A DNA stretch of 64,000 bases from Methylomonas sp. LW13 (GTDB lineage Bacteria > Pseudomonadota > Gammaproteobacteria > Methylococcales > Methylomonadaceae), in assembly GCF_016865255.1 (NCBI RefSeq), contig NZ_CP033381.1, forward strand, positions 1,302,001-1,366,000, in the 5' to 3' direction. The translations under genes and the position numbers were made by a program. This document shows positions 37,851 through 47,553 of this stretch, piece after piece. Under the pieces are notes generated by a model that ran no database searches, was not told the origin of the DNA, and saw nothing but the letters and a program-made list of their open reading frames with translations. Within the stretch, counting starts at the first letter, position 1, and every line of letters begins with the position of its first letter.

Positions 37851-40268
37851 ATGACCGAGTTAAAAACCAAAGATGAATTAATTCCTGTCTTGCCCTTACG
37901 GGACGTGGTGGTCTATCCGCATATGGTGATTCCATTGTTTGTCGGTAGAGGTATGTCTATTGATGCCCTTGATGCCGCCATAAAACAAGACAAACAAGTG
38001 TTGCTGATTGCCCAGAAACAGGCCGATGTCGATGAACCGGGTTTTGATGACTTATACAGGGTCGGGACCTTGGCCAACATCCTACAACTGTTGAAATTGC
38101 CGGACGGTACGGTGAAAGTATTGGTTGAAGGCAGTCAGCGCTGCTCCGTAACAAAATACCAAGAAGTTGATAATTATTGCGCGGCCAGCGTCGTCGAGTT
38201 GAGTGACGAATTAAATATTTCCGAACAGGAAGCGGAGGTTTTGCAGCGCACGGCGATTAATTCGTTTGATCAGTATGTGAAATTGAATAATAAAATTCCG
38301 CCCGAAGTGCTTAATTCCCTGGCCGGCATTGACGACCCAAGCCGCCTGGCCGATACGATGGCGGCGCATATGGCTTTAAAAGTTGAAGAAAAACAGCTGA
38401 TGCTGGAAATGGTCGATGTGGCTAAACGTCTGGAAAATTTGATGACCTTGATGGAAGGTGAAGTCGATATTCTGGAGATGGAAAAGAAAATTCGCGGCCG
38501 CGTTAAAAAGCAGATGGAAAAAAATCAGCGCGAATATTATTTGAATGAGCAAATGAAAGCTATTCAAAAAGAGCTGGGCGAGATGGACGAAGCCAGCAAC
38601 GAGATCGAAGAACTGGAAAGAAAAATTGCCGCGGCCGGCATGTCCGCCGAAGCGAAAACCAAGGCGACGGCCGAGCTGAATAAACTGAAAATGATGTCGC
38701 CGATGTCAGCCGAAGCCACGGTGGTGCGTAATTACATAGACTGGATGGTCAACGTGCCTTGGAAAAAGAAAACCAAGGTGCGGCACGATTTAAAACTCGC
38801 GGAAGAGGTATTGGAAGCCGAACATTACGGCCTAGATAAGGTTAAAGAGCGGATACTTGAATATCTCGCCGTGCAGCAACGTGTTAAAGCGTTGAAAGGG
38901 CCTATTCTGTGTTTGGTCGGTCCTCCGGGGGTTGGTAAAACCTCTCTCGGCCAGTCGATTGCACGGGCCACCAATCGCAAGTACGTGCGGATGGCGTTAG
39001 GCGGGGTAAGAGACGAAGCGGAAATTCGCGGACATAGGCGTACCTACATAGGCTCTATGCCCGGTAAAATTCTGCAAAATCTGTCGAAAGTCAAAACCCG
39101 GAATCCCATGTTCTTGCTGGACGAGATCGACAAAATGGCGGCAGATTTTCGCGGCGATCCGGCTTCGGCGCTGTTGGAAGTCCTTGATCCGGAGCAAAAC
39201 CATACTTTCTCGGATCATTATCTGGAAGTCGATTTCGATCTATCCGACGTGATGTTTGTGGCTACCGCGAATACGATGAATATCCCGCCCGCCTTGATGG
39301 ACAGGATGGAAATAATCCGTTTGGCTGGTTATACGGAAGATGAAAAAATCAACATCGCCCTGCGCTTTTTGATTCCGAAGCAGATCAAAAACAACGGTCT
39401 GGCAGAGTCGGAAATTTCCATCTCCGAAGCAGCGGTCAAGGATATTATCAGGTACTACACGCGGGAAGCGGGTGTGCGCGGACTGGAACGGGAAATTTCG
39501 AAAATTTGCCGGAAAGTCGTGAAAGACCTGTTGTTGAAATCCCGCAAAAGTCGAACCTCGGTTACCGAGAAAACACTGGACAAGTATCTAGGCGTCAGAC
39601 GCTTTAGCTATGGCATGGCCGAAGACAGCGATCAAATTGGTCAAGTGACAGGTTTGGCATGGACTGAAGTTGGCGGTGAGTTGTTGACGATTGAAACTGC
39701 GGTAATGCCGGGTAAGGGCAAGCAGCTAACGACCGGTAAACTCGGCGATGTGATGAAGGAGTCGATTGAAGCGGCGGTCACGGTGGTCAGGAGTCGAGCT
39801 AATATCTTGGGAATCGACAGCGATGTGTTCCAAAAAAATGATATTCACATTCACGTTCCGGAGGGCGCGACCCCAAAAGACGGGCCTAGTGCCGGTATTG
39901 GCATGTGTACCGCTATTATTTCAGCTTTGACCAAAATTCCAGTGCGTGCTGATGTGGCGATGACCGGAGAGATTACCCTGCGCGGTGAAGTACTACCGAT
40001 TGGCGGACTGAAAGAGAAATTGTTGGCTGCGCATCGCGGCGGCATTGCGACAGTGGTGATTCCGGCGGAAAACGAAAAGGACCTCGCCGAGATCCCGGAA
40101 AATATCAAACGTAATTTGGCGATTAAGTGTGTCCGTTGGATAGATGAAGTGTTGGAGTTGGCTCTACAGCATATGCCCACCCCCATTGCTGCAATCCCGG
40201 TGGCAGAAATAACTGAAACAGCTACCAGCAAAGTAGAGGTAAAAAAGCCGGGTGTTGTTGCCCATTAA
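37851..40268 (+). CDS. lon: Lon protease
   Basis: ATP-dependent serine protease for misfolded and regulatory proteins, 805 aa. It has an N-terminal LAN domain ([20 protein letters not shown]), coiled-coil linker, AAA+ domain with Walker [16 protein letters not shown] and Walker [10 protein letters not shown], and the protease domain with catalytic Ser in [10 protein letters not shown] and Lys in [12 protein letters not shown]. It sits between clpX and hup in the conserved order. Confidence 0.98.
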   Translation: MTELKTKDELIPVLPLRDVVVYPHMVIPLFVGRGMSIDALDAAIKQDKQVLLIAQKQADVDEPGFDDLYRVGTLANILQLLKLPDGTVKVLVEGSQRCSVTKYQEVDNYCAASVVELSDELNISEQEAEVLQRTAINSFDQYVKLNNKIPPEVLNSLAGIDDPSRLADTMAAHMALKVEEKQLMLEMVDVAKRLENLMTLMEGEVDILEMEKKIRGRVKKQMEKNQREYYLNEQMKAIQKELGEMDEASNEIEELERKIAAAGMSAEAKTKATAELNKLKMMSPMSAEATVVRNYIDWMVNVPWKKKTKVRHDLKLAEEVLEAEHYGLDKVKERILEYLAVQQRVKALKGPILCLVGPPGVGKTSLGQSIARATNRKYVRMALGGVRDEAEIRGHRRTYIGSMPGKILQNLSKVKTRNPMFLLDEIDKMAADFRGDPASALLEVLDPEQNHTFSDHYLEVDFDLSDVMFVATANTMNIPPALMDRMEIIRLAGYTEDEKINIALRFLIPKQIKNNGLAESEISISEAAVKDIIRYYTREAGVRGLEREISKICRKVVKDLLLKSRKSRTSVTEKTLDKYLGVRRFSYGMAEDSDQIGQVTGLAWTEVGGELLTIETAVMPGKGKQLTTGKLGDVMKESIEAAVTVVRSRANILGIDSDVFQKNDIHIHVPEGATPKDGPSAGIGMCTAIISALTKIPVRADVAMTGEITLRGEVLPIGGLKEKLLAAHRGGIATVVIPAENEKDLAEIPENIKRNLAIKCVRWIDEVLELALQHMPTPIAAIPVAEITETATSKVEVKKPGVVAH

Positions 40269-40325
40269 AAGTTGAGTCGGGTCGGCGGAAACCATCAGCG
40301 TCGTGGCTTCCGCGGACTTCTGTGC

Positions 40326-40355
40326 TTGACATCGCTTGCAGGCGATTGATATAAA
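40326..40355 (+). promoter_or_regulatory. Sigma-70 promoter of hup
   Basis: Consensus TTGACA (40326-40331) and TATAAA (40350-40355) are separated by 18 nt. The start would leave a leader of roughly 110 nt before the HU start codon, consistent with separate expression from lon. Confidence 0.75.
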
Positions 40356-40475
40356 TGTCGACCTCTCGCACCAGGAGAGGCTGTAAATCGGGTTGGTGGA
40401 AAACCGGTTAGTGGACAAATCCAAACATTTGTTTGCTGAGCATAATTAATACAACGACATCCTAAGGGGAAATAA

Positions 40476-40748
40476 ATGAATAAATCGGAACTTATCGATG
40501 CAATCGCCAGTGCGTCCCAGTTAACTAAAGCTGATGCAGGGCGGGCTTTAGATGGTTTTATCAAAGCAGTAGAAGATGCTTTGAAACAAGGTGATTCCGT
40601 TGCCTTGGTTGGCTTCGGCACATTCGATGTTAAAGAAAGAGCAGAGCGTAAAGGCCGCAATCCGCAGACCGGTGAAGAGATCACCATTAAAGCCGCGAAA
40701 ATTCCTTCATTTAAAGCTGGCAAATCTTTAAAAGATGCTGTAAACTAG
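40476..40748 (+). CDS. hupB: DNA-binding protein HU (beta type)
   Basis: The 90-aa nucleoid protein starts [21 protein letters not shown], with [20 protein letters not shown] in the DNA-binding arm and the C-terminal [12 protein letters not shown]. Placement between lon and ppiD matches hupB of other gammaproteobacteria. AAGGGGA precedes the ATG. Confidence 0.97.
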   Translation: MNKSELIDAIASASQLTKADAGRALDGFIKAVEDALKQGDSVALVGFGTFDVKERAERKGRNPQTGEEITIKAAKIPSFKAGKSLKDAVN

Positions 40749-40761
40749 CCGCTCTTTAGTC

Positions 40762-40837
40762 GGGTGCTTAGCTCAGCTGGGAGAGCATCGCCCTTACAAG
40801 GCGAGGGTCGGGGGTTCGAACCCCTCAGCACCCACCA
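40762..40837 (+). tRNA. tRNA-Val (anticodon TAC)
   Basis: Acceptor arms GGGTGCT and AGCACCC pair, followed by A and an encoded CCA. The anticodon stem TCGCC/GGCGA encloses CTTACAA, giving TAC. T-arm GGTTCGAACCCC is canonical. It starts 13 nt after hupB and may share its transcript. Confidence 0.97.
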
Positions 40838-40843
40838 GACTTT

Positions 40844-40920
40844 GGAGCGGTAGTTCAGTTGGTTAGAATACCGGCCTGTCACGCCGGGGGTCGCGGGTTC
40901 GAGCCCCGTCCGCTCCGCCA
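40844..40920 (+). tRNA. tRNA-Asp (anticodon GTC)
   Basis: Acceptor arms GGAGCGG and CCGCTCC pair, with G73 and encoded CCA. The anticodon stem CCGGC/GCCGG encloses CTGTCAC, giving GTC. It follows tRNA-Val by 6 nt, so the two are one transcript. Confidence 0.97.
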
Positions 40921-40928
40921 AAACAGAA

Positions 40929-40960
40929 ACCTCGGGCCGTATGGTCCGAGGTTTTTTTTT
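40929..40960 (+). terminator. Terminator after the tRNA pair
   Basis: ACCTCGGGCC/GGTCCGAGGT, 10 pairs with one G-T wobble and a 4-nt loop, is followed by an uninterrupted run of T. It ends hupB-tRNA-Val-tRNA-Asp. Confidence 0.9.
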
Positions 40961-41018
40961 GCCTGTTAATTTTATGGCCTGAAGCGATCGGGTTTAATAC
41001 TGTTTAAGGACAGCGTTT

Positions 41019-42887
41019 ATGCTTTTAGAGATTAGAGAAAAGGTGCACGGTCTGTTTGCATCAATCATATTGATTTTGATTTGTGTGCTTTTCGGATTGT
41101 GGGGCATCCAAAACTACCTTGGCGGCGGTAAAGAGGCCCCGGTAGTGTCTGTGGGAGACAAGGAGTTTTTTCAGCGGGATGTCAGTCAGGCCTATCAGCA
41201 ATATGCGCAAAATCTGGCAGGCATGAAATTCGACGAAGAGACGATAAAAAAACAGGCTTTGCAAAAGCTGGTTCGCGACGAGGTGTTGTTGCAATACGTT
41301 CAGGATCAAAACCTGTTGGTTAGCGATGAGACGGCCAGGGACTTCATACAAACTCTCGAGTATTTCCAAAAAGACGGTAAGTTCGATAAGACGCAATACC
41401 AAACCATGCTCGGTTCGCAAGGCATGTCTTCAGCCGAGTTCGTCAATCGCATCAAAAAAGCTTTGGTGATGGAGCAATTCCAAAGAGCCGTGGTAGATAG
41501 CAGCTTTGTCACGCCGGCGGAAATCAACAACTTCTTTAAAATCCAGAACCAAACCCGCGATGTGGAATATTTGACCGTGCCGTTAACGGCTGTCAGTCAA
41601 CAGCCCGGCGAAGAGGAAATTACCGCTTATTATCAGCAGCACCAGGATGCGTATCAGACTCCCGAGCAGGTGGCTATCGAATACGTGGAATTATCATTGG
41701 ATAAATTGGCCGCAGATATTAGCCCTACTGAAGAGCAGTTAAAGGCTTACTACGAAGAACAAAAAGTCCAATTCACTACGAAAGAGCGCAGAAAAATCAG
41801 TCATATCCTGTTCGCATTCAGCAAGGATAAAGCCGCCGACGATTTAGCGCTGCAAAAAGCCCTGAAAGCCAAACAAGATTTGAAAAACAAGGATTTCGCT
41901 GCCTTAGCCGCCGAAGTGTCCGACGATAAATTAACCGCTAAAAATGGCGGCGACCTGGGTTTATTTAATGTCGGCGTGATGGAGAAAGCCTTTGAAGATG
42001 CCGCAAGCAGCTTAAAACTGGGCGAAGTCTCCGAGCCCGTTAAATCGGCTTTTGGTTATCATTTAATTAAAGTCACCGAATTGATACCGGGCGACGTAAA
42101 GCCTTACGAAGCGGTAAAAGCCGAAGTCAGCAAGGCTTATCAAAAAGCGCAGGCCGAAGCCAAATTTAATACCTTGGCCGAGAAAGTTGCCGAAGTCAGT
42201 TATGAAAATCCTGATAGTTTGGCGGCGGTTGCGCAACTATTGGGTGGAGCAACCAGCAAAACCCAAGCGTTTACTCGCACCGCGGGTGAAGGTATCGCTG
42301 CCGACGAAAAAGTTCGGGCGGCTGCGTTTTCCGAAGATGTGTTAAAAGGCAGCAACAGCGAGCCGCTGGAAATTGGCGGCGACAAAGTTGTGGTGTTGCG
42401 TATGTTATCGCATCAACCTGCCGCCAGCAGAGAGCTCAAGGAAGTTAAGGCTGAGGTCATTACTGCGATTCAGCAAGATAAAGCAAAACAGCAGGCCATC
42501 GCAACTGCCGATAAAATTAAGCAGGAATTGGTTGGCGGTAAAACGCTTGCGCAAATCGCCGAAGCGCTGCATTTGCAGACCAAAAAAATCAATGGCTTGA
42601 CACGCACTACCAGTGAATTGCCGGCGGCTGTTACTCAAGAGATTTTTAGAACCGCCAAACCGAAGGCCGGTCAGCCTAGCGTGGCGGTAATTGACGAAGC
42701 CAAGGGCGGTAAATTGGTGGTTAGCGTCAACAATGTACACGAGGGTGTCATGTCGGATAGTGACAAGAGCAAACAGGCCTTGATTGCCAAAAACATCTCG
42801 GCCGCCTTTGGTAAGGCGCAGATGGAAGCGGTATTGAATGCGTTGCAGACTAAAGCCGAGATCGTTATCAATACGCAAAAACAGTAA
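41019..42887 (+). CDS. ppiD: Periplasmic folding factor PpiD
   Basis: Inner-membrane-anchored chaperone/parvulin for outer-membrane proteins, 622 aa. A single N-terminal TM (about 13-33, LFASIILILICVLFGLWGIQ) is followed by a SurA-like N domain and a parvulin domain (ERRKISHILFAFSKD, NGGDLGLFNVGVMEKAFEDA, SAFGYHLIKVTE). The tail is a repeat of degenerate parvulin-like sequence. Gene order after hupB is conserved. Confidence 0.95.
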   Translation: MLLEIREKVHGLFASIILILICVLFGLWGIQNYLGGGKEAPVVSVGDKEFFQRDVSQAYQQYAQNLAGMKFDEETIKKQALQKLVRDEVLLQYVQDQNLLVSDETARDFIQTLEYFQKDGKFDKTQYQTMLGSQGMSSAEFVNRIKKALVMEQFQRAVVDSSFVTPAEINNFFKIQNQTRDVEYLTVPLTAVSQQPGEEEITAYYQQHQDAYQTPEQVAIEYVELSLDKLAADISPTEEQLKAYYEEQKVQFTTKERRKISHILFAFSKDKAADDLALQKALKAKQDLKNKDFAALAAEVSDDKLTAKNGGDLGLFNVGVMEKAFEDAASSLKLGEVSEPVKSAFGYHLIKVTELIPGDVKPYEAVKAEVSKAYQKAQAEAKFNTLAEKVAEVSYENPDSLAAVAQLLGGATSKTQAFTRTAGEGIAADEKVRAAAFSEDVLKGSNSEPLEIGGDKVVVLRMLSHQPAASRELKEVKAEVITAIQQDKAKQQAIATADKIKQELVGGKTLAQIAEALHLQTKKINGLTRTTSELPAAVTQEIFRTAKPKAGQPSVAVIDEAKGGKLVVSVNNVHEGVMSDSDKSKQALIAKNISAAFGKAQMEAVLNALQTKAEIVINTQKQ

Positions 42888-42905
42888 ACCGCAAGGTGGG
42901 CCTGC

Positions 42906-42935
42906 AAAAAGGGAGCTTAGTGCTCCCTTTTTTTT
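42906..42935 (+). terminator. Terminator after ppiD
   Basis: AAAAAGGGAGC/GCTCCCTTTTT with loop TTAGT and a trailing T-run, 19 nt after the ppiD stop. Confidence 0.92.
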
Positions 42936-43008
42936 GCTTGATTAAGCAGTTAGCGCTTAGCAAAGAGGATGTTGTTGCGGATTCTAGTCAGCGACTTTTA
43001 GTTAGTCG

Positions 43009-43155
43009 CTATAACCATTGCCCGGTGAGTGAATAGCCAGCAGCGTCCGCCCCACATTGGCTTTTAGGCTGACGTTTATTAACATAGTCGCGGATAGCCG
43101 AATAAGGCGATTTTTCGCTTCGGATACCATCGATATTATTTTCCTGTTCAGCCAT
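43009..43155 (-). CDS. Possible 48-aa protein in the ppiD-fabV gap
   Basis: The 308-nt gap between ppiD terminator and fabV holds one plausible small frame on the minus strand, MAEQENNIDGIRSEKSPYSA then IRDYVNKRQPK and a C-terminal GYSLTGQWL. Its composition is protein-like, but no good ribosome site is present. A hairpin AGCGACT/AGTCGCT (42990-43010) overlaps its stop. An overlapping 62-codon frame in another phase looks less likely. Nothing else was recognised in the gap. Confidence 0.25.
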   Translation of the reverse strand: MAEQENNIDGIRSEKSPYSAIRDYVNKRQPKSQCGADAAGYSLTGQWL

Positions 43156-43244
43156 ATCATGGGATAAACTTTAAAATTTGTAACAAACATCGCTGCGAAA
43201 GCGACACTCGTCTTAATTTTTAATAGCTTGATTTAAGGATCAAC

Positions 43245-44435
43245 ATGATTATCAAACCTCGCGTACGCGGTTTTATGTGCGTCACCACCCATCCGGTCGG
43301 CTGCGAAGCCAATGTCAAACAGCAGATCGACTACGTCAAAAGTTTCGGCGCCATCGCTAATGGTCCAAAGAATGTGCTGATTTTGGGCGCTTCTACCGGC
43401 TACGGTCTGGCATCTCGGATTGTCTCGGCTTTTGGTTCCGGTGCGAAAACGCTGGGTGTGTTTTTTGAGCGCGAGGGTACGGCCGATAAGCCGGGTACTC
43501 CCGGTTGGTACAATTCTGCGGCATTCCATAAATTTGCCGAAGCTGAAGGACTGTACGCGAAAAGCATCAATGGCGACGCCTTTTCCGACGAGATCAAACA
43601 AAAAACCATAGACGCTCTCAAACAGGACTTGGGCAAAGTCGATCTGGTGATTTACAGCTTAGCCGCGCCGCGTCGCACCAATCCTAGAACCGGCATCACC
43701 CACAATTCGACCTTGAAACCGATCGGCAAGGACTTGGTGCAAAACGGTATCGATACCGATAAAGAGATTATCAAAGAATTCACCCTGCCGGCAGCCACCG
43801 AGGAAGAAATAGCCAACACGGTGGCCGTGATGGGCGGTGAAGACTGGCAAATGTGGATCGATGCGCTGGCCGACGCCGGCGTCTTGGCGGAAGGTGCCAA
43901 AACCACTGCATACACTTATTTGGGCGAAAAAATCACCTGGGACATTTATTGGGACGGCACCATCGGTGCGGCCAAAAAAGATTTGGACAAACGTGTGATC
44001 GATATTCGCAATAAATTGGCAGCATTAGGCGGCGACGCCAGAGTGTCGGTACTCAAAGCCGTAGTCACTCAAGCCAGCGCGGCGATTCCGGTCATGCCTT
44101 TGTATTTGGCCTTGCTGTTCAAAACCATGAAGGCAGAGGGCACTCACGAAGGCTGCATCGAGCAGGTCAATGGCTTGTTCCGCGATAGTCTTTACGGCGC
44201 CAATCCCATTCTGGACGACACCGGCCGCCTGCGTGCCGACTTAAAAGAACTGCAACCGCAAGTACAAGACAAGGTCACGGCTTTGTGGGAACAAATCAAC
44301 AACGACAATATCAACGAATTGAGCGATTTTGCCGGTTACAAACACGAGTTTCTGAAGTTGTTCGGTTTTGAAGTAGACGGCGTGGATTACGATGCCGACG
44401 TCAATCCCGAGGCACCGATTACCAACTTGCTGTAA
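43245..44435 (+). CDS. fabV: FabV-type trans-2-enoyl-CoA/ACP reductase
   Basis: NADH-dependent enoyl reductase, the last step of fatty acid elongation and a triclosan-resistant alternative to FabI. The 396-aa protein has an N-terminal [21 protein letters not shown], a Rossmann segment [17 protein letters not shown] and the FabV active-site Y-x8-K in [14 protein letters not shown] near residue 236. No fabI is in the window. AAGGA precedes the ATG. Confidence 0.96.
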   Translation: MIIKPRVRGFMCVTTHPVGCEANVKQQIDYVKSFGAIANGPKNVLILGASTGYGLASRIVSAFGSGAKTLGVFFEREGTADKPGTPGWYNSAAFHKFAEAEGLYAKSINGDAFSDEIKQKTIDALKQDLGKVDLVIYSLAAPRRTNPRTGITHNSTLKPIGKDLVQNGIDTDKEIIKEFTLPAATEEEIANTVAVMGGEDWQMWIDALADAGVLAEGAKTTAYTYLGEKITWDIYWDGTIGAAKKDLDKRVIDIRNKLAALGGDARVSVLKAVVTQASAAIPVMPLYLALLFKTMKAEGTHEGCIEQVNGLFRDSLYGANPILDDTGRLRADLKELQPQVQDKVTALWEQINNDNINELSDFAGYKHEFLKLFGFEVDGVDYDADVNPEAPITNLL

Positions 44436-44440
44436 AGATT

Positions 44441-44475
44441 ACCCCGGTGGCTAGCGCGGCGGCGACCCACCGGGT
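44441..44475 (+). terminator. Possible hairpin after fabV
   Basis: ACCCCGGTGG (44441-44450) can pair with CCACCGGGT (44467-44475). No T-run follows, so it is at best a weak or factor-dependent terminator. Confidence 0.35.
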
Positions 44476-44607
44476 TAAAAAGTAAGGACACCTGACGTTT
44501 TTGCAAAGGCGGCTTTATCGGCGAACCCCAAACCGATGCGGATAGTGCTAGCCACAAGCAAAAGCGTCGCTCAAGTTTCTGTTTAATTTCTGCGAAACAT
44601 TGGACAC

Positions 44608-46461
44608 ATGCAAACACAATCCTCAACCCGAGACTGGATTCTCTATGCGCTACTCAGTTTGACCATTTTGTTGGTCGTGTTGGCGATGTACCAAATCGAT
44701 CGGCAATGGCTGAAATTGAGTGAAATGCAAGCCGCGCTGTCTGAGCAAGCCAAGGATATGCGCGAACTGCGCGGGGCTATCGCCTCCGGCGCGATTGCCG
44801 CAAACGCATCATCAAATTCGACGAATAGTGGCGAAGTCGCACAAGCATTTCAACGCGCTCATACTGCTACTCGTATGCCGGATTACGCCCAAGGCGACTG
44901 GAGCGTGGAAGCCTTTGGCACCAACCTCAAAACCATCACGCCGCTGGTGTCCAGTGATGCTTATGCCTCCAATGTACAAAGTTATGTGTTGGAAAGCCTA
45001 ATCACCCGCAACCCCGACACCCTGGAATGGGAGGGTCTGGTCGCCAAGGACTGGACGATTAGCGAGGACGGTTTGGTGATTACTTTCCTGATGCGCGAAG
45101 ACGTCAGTTTTTCCGACGGCAAACCCTTAACCGCCGACGACGTAGTGTTCAGTTTCAATTTCATTATGACTGACGCGATCCAGGCGCCGCGCGAACGGGC
45201 CTACCTGGAAAAAGTCAAAAGCGTCAAAGCCAACGGTAAATACGAAGTGATGTTTACCTTCAAAGAACCCTATTTCGAAGCGTTGTCCCTGGCTGGTGGC
45301 ATAGGCATCATGCCCAAACATTTTTACGAGCCGTACTTGAAAGAGCCGCAAAAATTCAACGAGTCCAAAGGTTTGTTATTGGGTAGTGGCCCTTATCGAT
45401 TAAACGATCCGAAAAACTGGACGCCGGACAAAGGCAATATTGAACTGGTCCGTAACGAGCGTTACTGGGGCGACGTGCAACCGTCTTACCATCGCATTCT
45501 CTGGAAAATCATCCAAAACGATAGCGCCCGTTTAACCACCTTTCGTAATGGTGATATCGACTCTTACTCCGCTAGACCGGTCGAGTATCAAGAGCTGAAA
45601 AAAGACCCACAAATCCAGGCCAAGAGCCAAAACTTCGAATACATGCCACCGGTCGTCGGCTATAGCTACATCGGCTGGAACCAAGAGCGCGGCGGCAAAC
45701 CGACCCGTTTCGCTGACAAGCGCGTGCGGCAAGCCATGACTTATCTGACCGACGTCAGCCGGGTAATAAAGGACGTCATGCTGGACTACGCCGAGCCGGC
45801 CGTCAGTCCGTTCAGTAAAACCAGCAAGCAGCACGATGCGGCTTTACAACCTTATCAGGCGGATCTCGACAAAGCCAAAGCCTTGCTTAAAGAAGCCGGT
45901 TACCAGGACAAGAATGGCGACGGCGTATTAGAAGACAAGGCCGGGGCGCCCTTTGAGTTTAAACTGACTTACTTTCAAGCCAACGAAGACACCAAACGCA
46001 TGGTGTTGTTGCTGAAAGACTTGTACGCCCGCGCCGGCGTCAAGTTGATTCCCACGCCGCAAGAGTGGCCGGTGATGCTGGAAAATCTGGACAAAAAAGA
46101 CTTCGATGCCATCACCCTGGGTTGGACCAGCGGTATCGAAACCGATTTGTACCAGATGTTCCATAGCTCACAAGCAGTCAGCAAAGGTGATAACTACGTC
46201 AGTTACAAAAACCCGGCCTTGGACAAGTTAATCGACGATGCCCGCCGCACCGTCGACGAAGGCAAACGAATGCCGCTCTGGCAGCAAGCCGAGCACATTC
46301 TCTATGAAGACCAACCCTATACCTTTTTGATGCGGCGCAAGAGCTTGTTATTTGTCGACAAGCGCATCCACAACCTGCAAATGACCAAACTGGGTTTGAA
46401 CTTCGGCTCCCTGCCGCTGGAAAACTACGTGCCGCTGGCGCAGCAAAAATACACCCAATAG
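44608..46461 (+). CDS. Peptide ABC transporter binding protein, membrane-anchored
   Basis: SBP_bac_5-family solute-binding protein of 617 aa. Instead of a cleavable signal peptide it has an N-terminal TM (WILYALLSLTILLVVLAMYQ, about 10-29) without a lipobox, followed by a short predicted coiled coil (WLKLSEMQAALSEQAKDMRE) and a Ser/Asn/Ala-rich linker. The binding domain begins near residue 90 and contains WTISEDGLVITFLMREDVSFSDG-like features and GSGPYRLNDPKNW, diagnostic of the family. It starts a four-gene importer operon resembling the Yej/Dpp/Opp systems. The substrate is likely a peptide. Confidence 0.88.
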   Translation: MQTQSSTRDWILYALLSLTILLVVLAMYQIDRQWLKLSEMQAALSEQAKDMRELRGAIASGAIAANASSNSTNSGEVAQAFQRAHTATRMPDYAQGDWSVEAFGTNLKTITPLVSSDAYASNVQSYVLESLITRNPDTLEWEGLVAKDWTISEDGLVITFLMREDVSFSDGKPLTADDVVFSFNFIMTDAIQAPRERAYLEKVKSVKANGKYEVMFTFKEPYFEALSLAGGIGIMPKHFYEPYLKEPQKFNESKGLLLGSGPYRLNDPKNWTPDKGNIELVRNERYWGDVQPSYHRILWKIIQNDSARLTTFRNGDIDSYSARPVEYQELKKDPQIQAKSQNFEYMPPVVGYSYIGWNQERGGKPTRFADKRVRQAMTYLTDVSRVIKDVMLDYAEPAVSPFSKTSKQHDAALQPYQADLDKAKALLKEAGYQDKNGDGVLEDKAGAPFEFKLTYFQANEDTKRMVLLLKDLYARAGVKLIPTPQEWPVMLENLDKKDFDAITLGWTSGIETDLYQMFHSSQAVSKGDNYVSYKNPALDKLIDDARRTVDEGKRMPLWQQAEHILYEDQPYTFLMRRKSLLFVDKRIHNLQMTKLGLNFGSLPLENYVPLAQQKYTQ

Positions 46462-46476
46462 GCCAAGGATTCGCCG

Positions 46477-47553
46477 ATGTTGACTTACCTGTTGCGGCGT
46501 TTGCTGTTGATGATCCCCACCTTGCTGGGGATTACCGTGCTGGTGTTCAGTGTGATGGCTATGTCGCCGGGCGGCATCAGCGCCCAGACTTTGATCGGCG
46601 GCATGGACATGAAGCCACAGGAAAAACAGGCTTTGCTGGACTATTACAACAAACGCTATGGCCTGGATCAGCCGGCACCGGTGCAATATCTGCGCTGGCT
46701 GAACAATGTTTCGCCGATTGGCTTTGTCACAGACCCCCAAGGTCAGCGCGGCGAGTTTTCCTTCAGCAAGGGCATGGACTTGGGTACCAGTTTTCAATAC
46801 GGCCGGCCGGTATCGGACATTCTGGCCGAGCGCATTCCGATTACCTTGCTACTCAATCTGGTCACCCTGCCGTTTACCTACATCATCGCCATCATGGTCG
46901 GCATGAAGGCCGCGACCCAACGTGGCAGCGCTTTCGACTTGGGCGCCGGCATGTCAATGTTGGCCTTGTGGTCGATTCCGACCATGTTGGCGGGCGTCTT
47001 ACTATTGGGTTTTTTTGCCAATGTTCAGTACTTTCAATGGTTCCCGACCGCCGGCATCAGCAGCCGGGAAGCGCAGGATATGCCCTTCCTGCCGTATTGG
47101 GACGAGGGCGGCTTTGTAAGAGGTTTCTTGTTGGACAGAATCTGGCATCTGATCTTGCCGGTGATTTGCCTGTCCTACGGCGGTTTCGCGGCATTAACCA
47201 AACTCACCCGCACCTCGATTCTGGAAAACCTGCACGCCGATTACGCCCGCACCGCCCGCGCCAAGGGTTTGGCCGAAACCGACGTACTGTGGAAACACGT
47301 ATTCCGCAATAGTTTATTGCCGTTGATTACCGTCTCGGCCGGCTTGCTGCCCAGTCTGTTGGCCGGCTCCTTGATCGTGGAAAATATTTTCAGCATCAAC
47401 GGCATGGGCCAATTGGCGGTGGAAGCGGTGAAAGGCCGCGACCGAGAGTTGGTGTTGTCGATTACCTGGATCAGCGGCTTTCTGACACTGATCGGCTATC
47501 TGATCGCCGACTTCTGTTACACCCTGGCCGATCCAAGGGTGAGTTATGACTAA
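46477..47553 (+). CDS. Peptide ABC permease, DppB/YejB type
   Basis: The 358-aa inner-membrane protein starts MLTYLLRRLLLMIPTLLGIT and has the EAA loop RARAKGLAETDVLWKHVFRNSLLPLITV in its C-terminal part, here within TARAKGLAETDVLWKH. About six TM segments, with an enlarged periplasmic region between TM1 and TM2. 15 nt after the binding protein and overlapping the second permease by 8 nt. Confidence 0.93.
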   Translation: MLTYLLRRLLLMIPTLLGITVLVFSVMAMSPGGISAQTLIGGMDMKPQEKQALLDYYNKRYGLDQPAPVQYLRWLNNVSPIGFVTDPQGQRGEFSFSKGMDLGTSFQYGRPVSDILAERIPITLLLNLVTLPFTYIIAIMVGMKAATQRGSAFDLGAGMSMLALWSIPTMLAGVLLLGFFANVQYFQWFPTAGISSREAQDMPFLPYWDEGGFVRGFLLDRIWHLILPVICLSYGGFAALTKLTRTSILENLHADYARTARAKGLAETDVLWKHVFRNSLLPLITVSAGLLPSLLAGSLIVENIFSINGMGQLAVEAVKGRDRELVLSITWISGFLTLIGYLIADFCYTLADPRVSYD

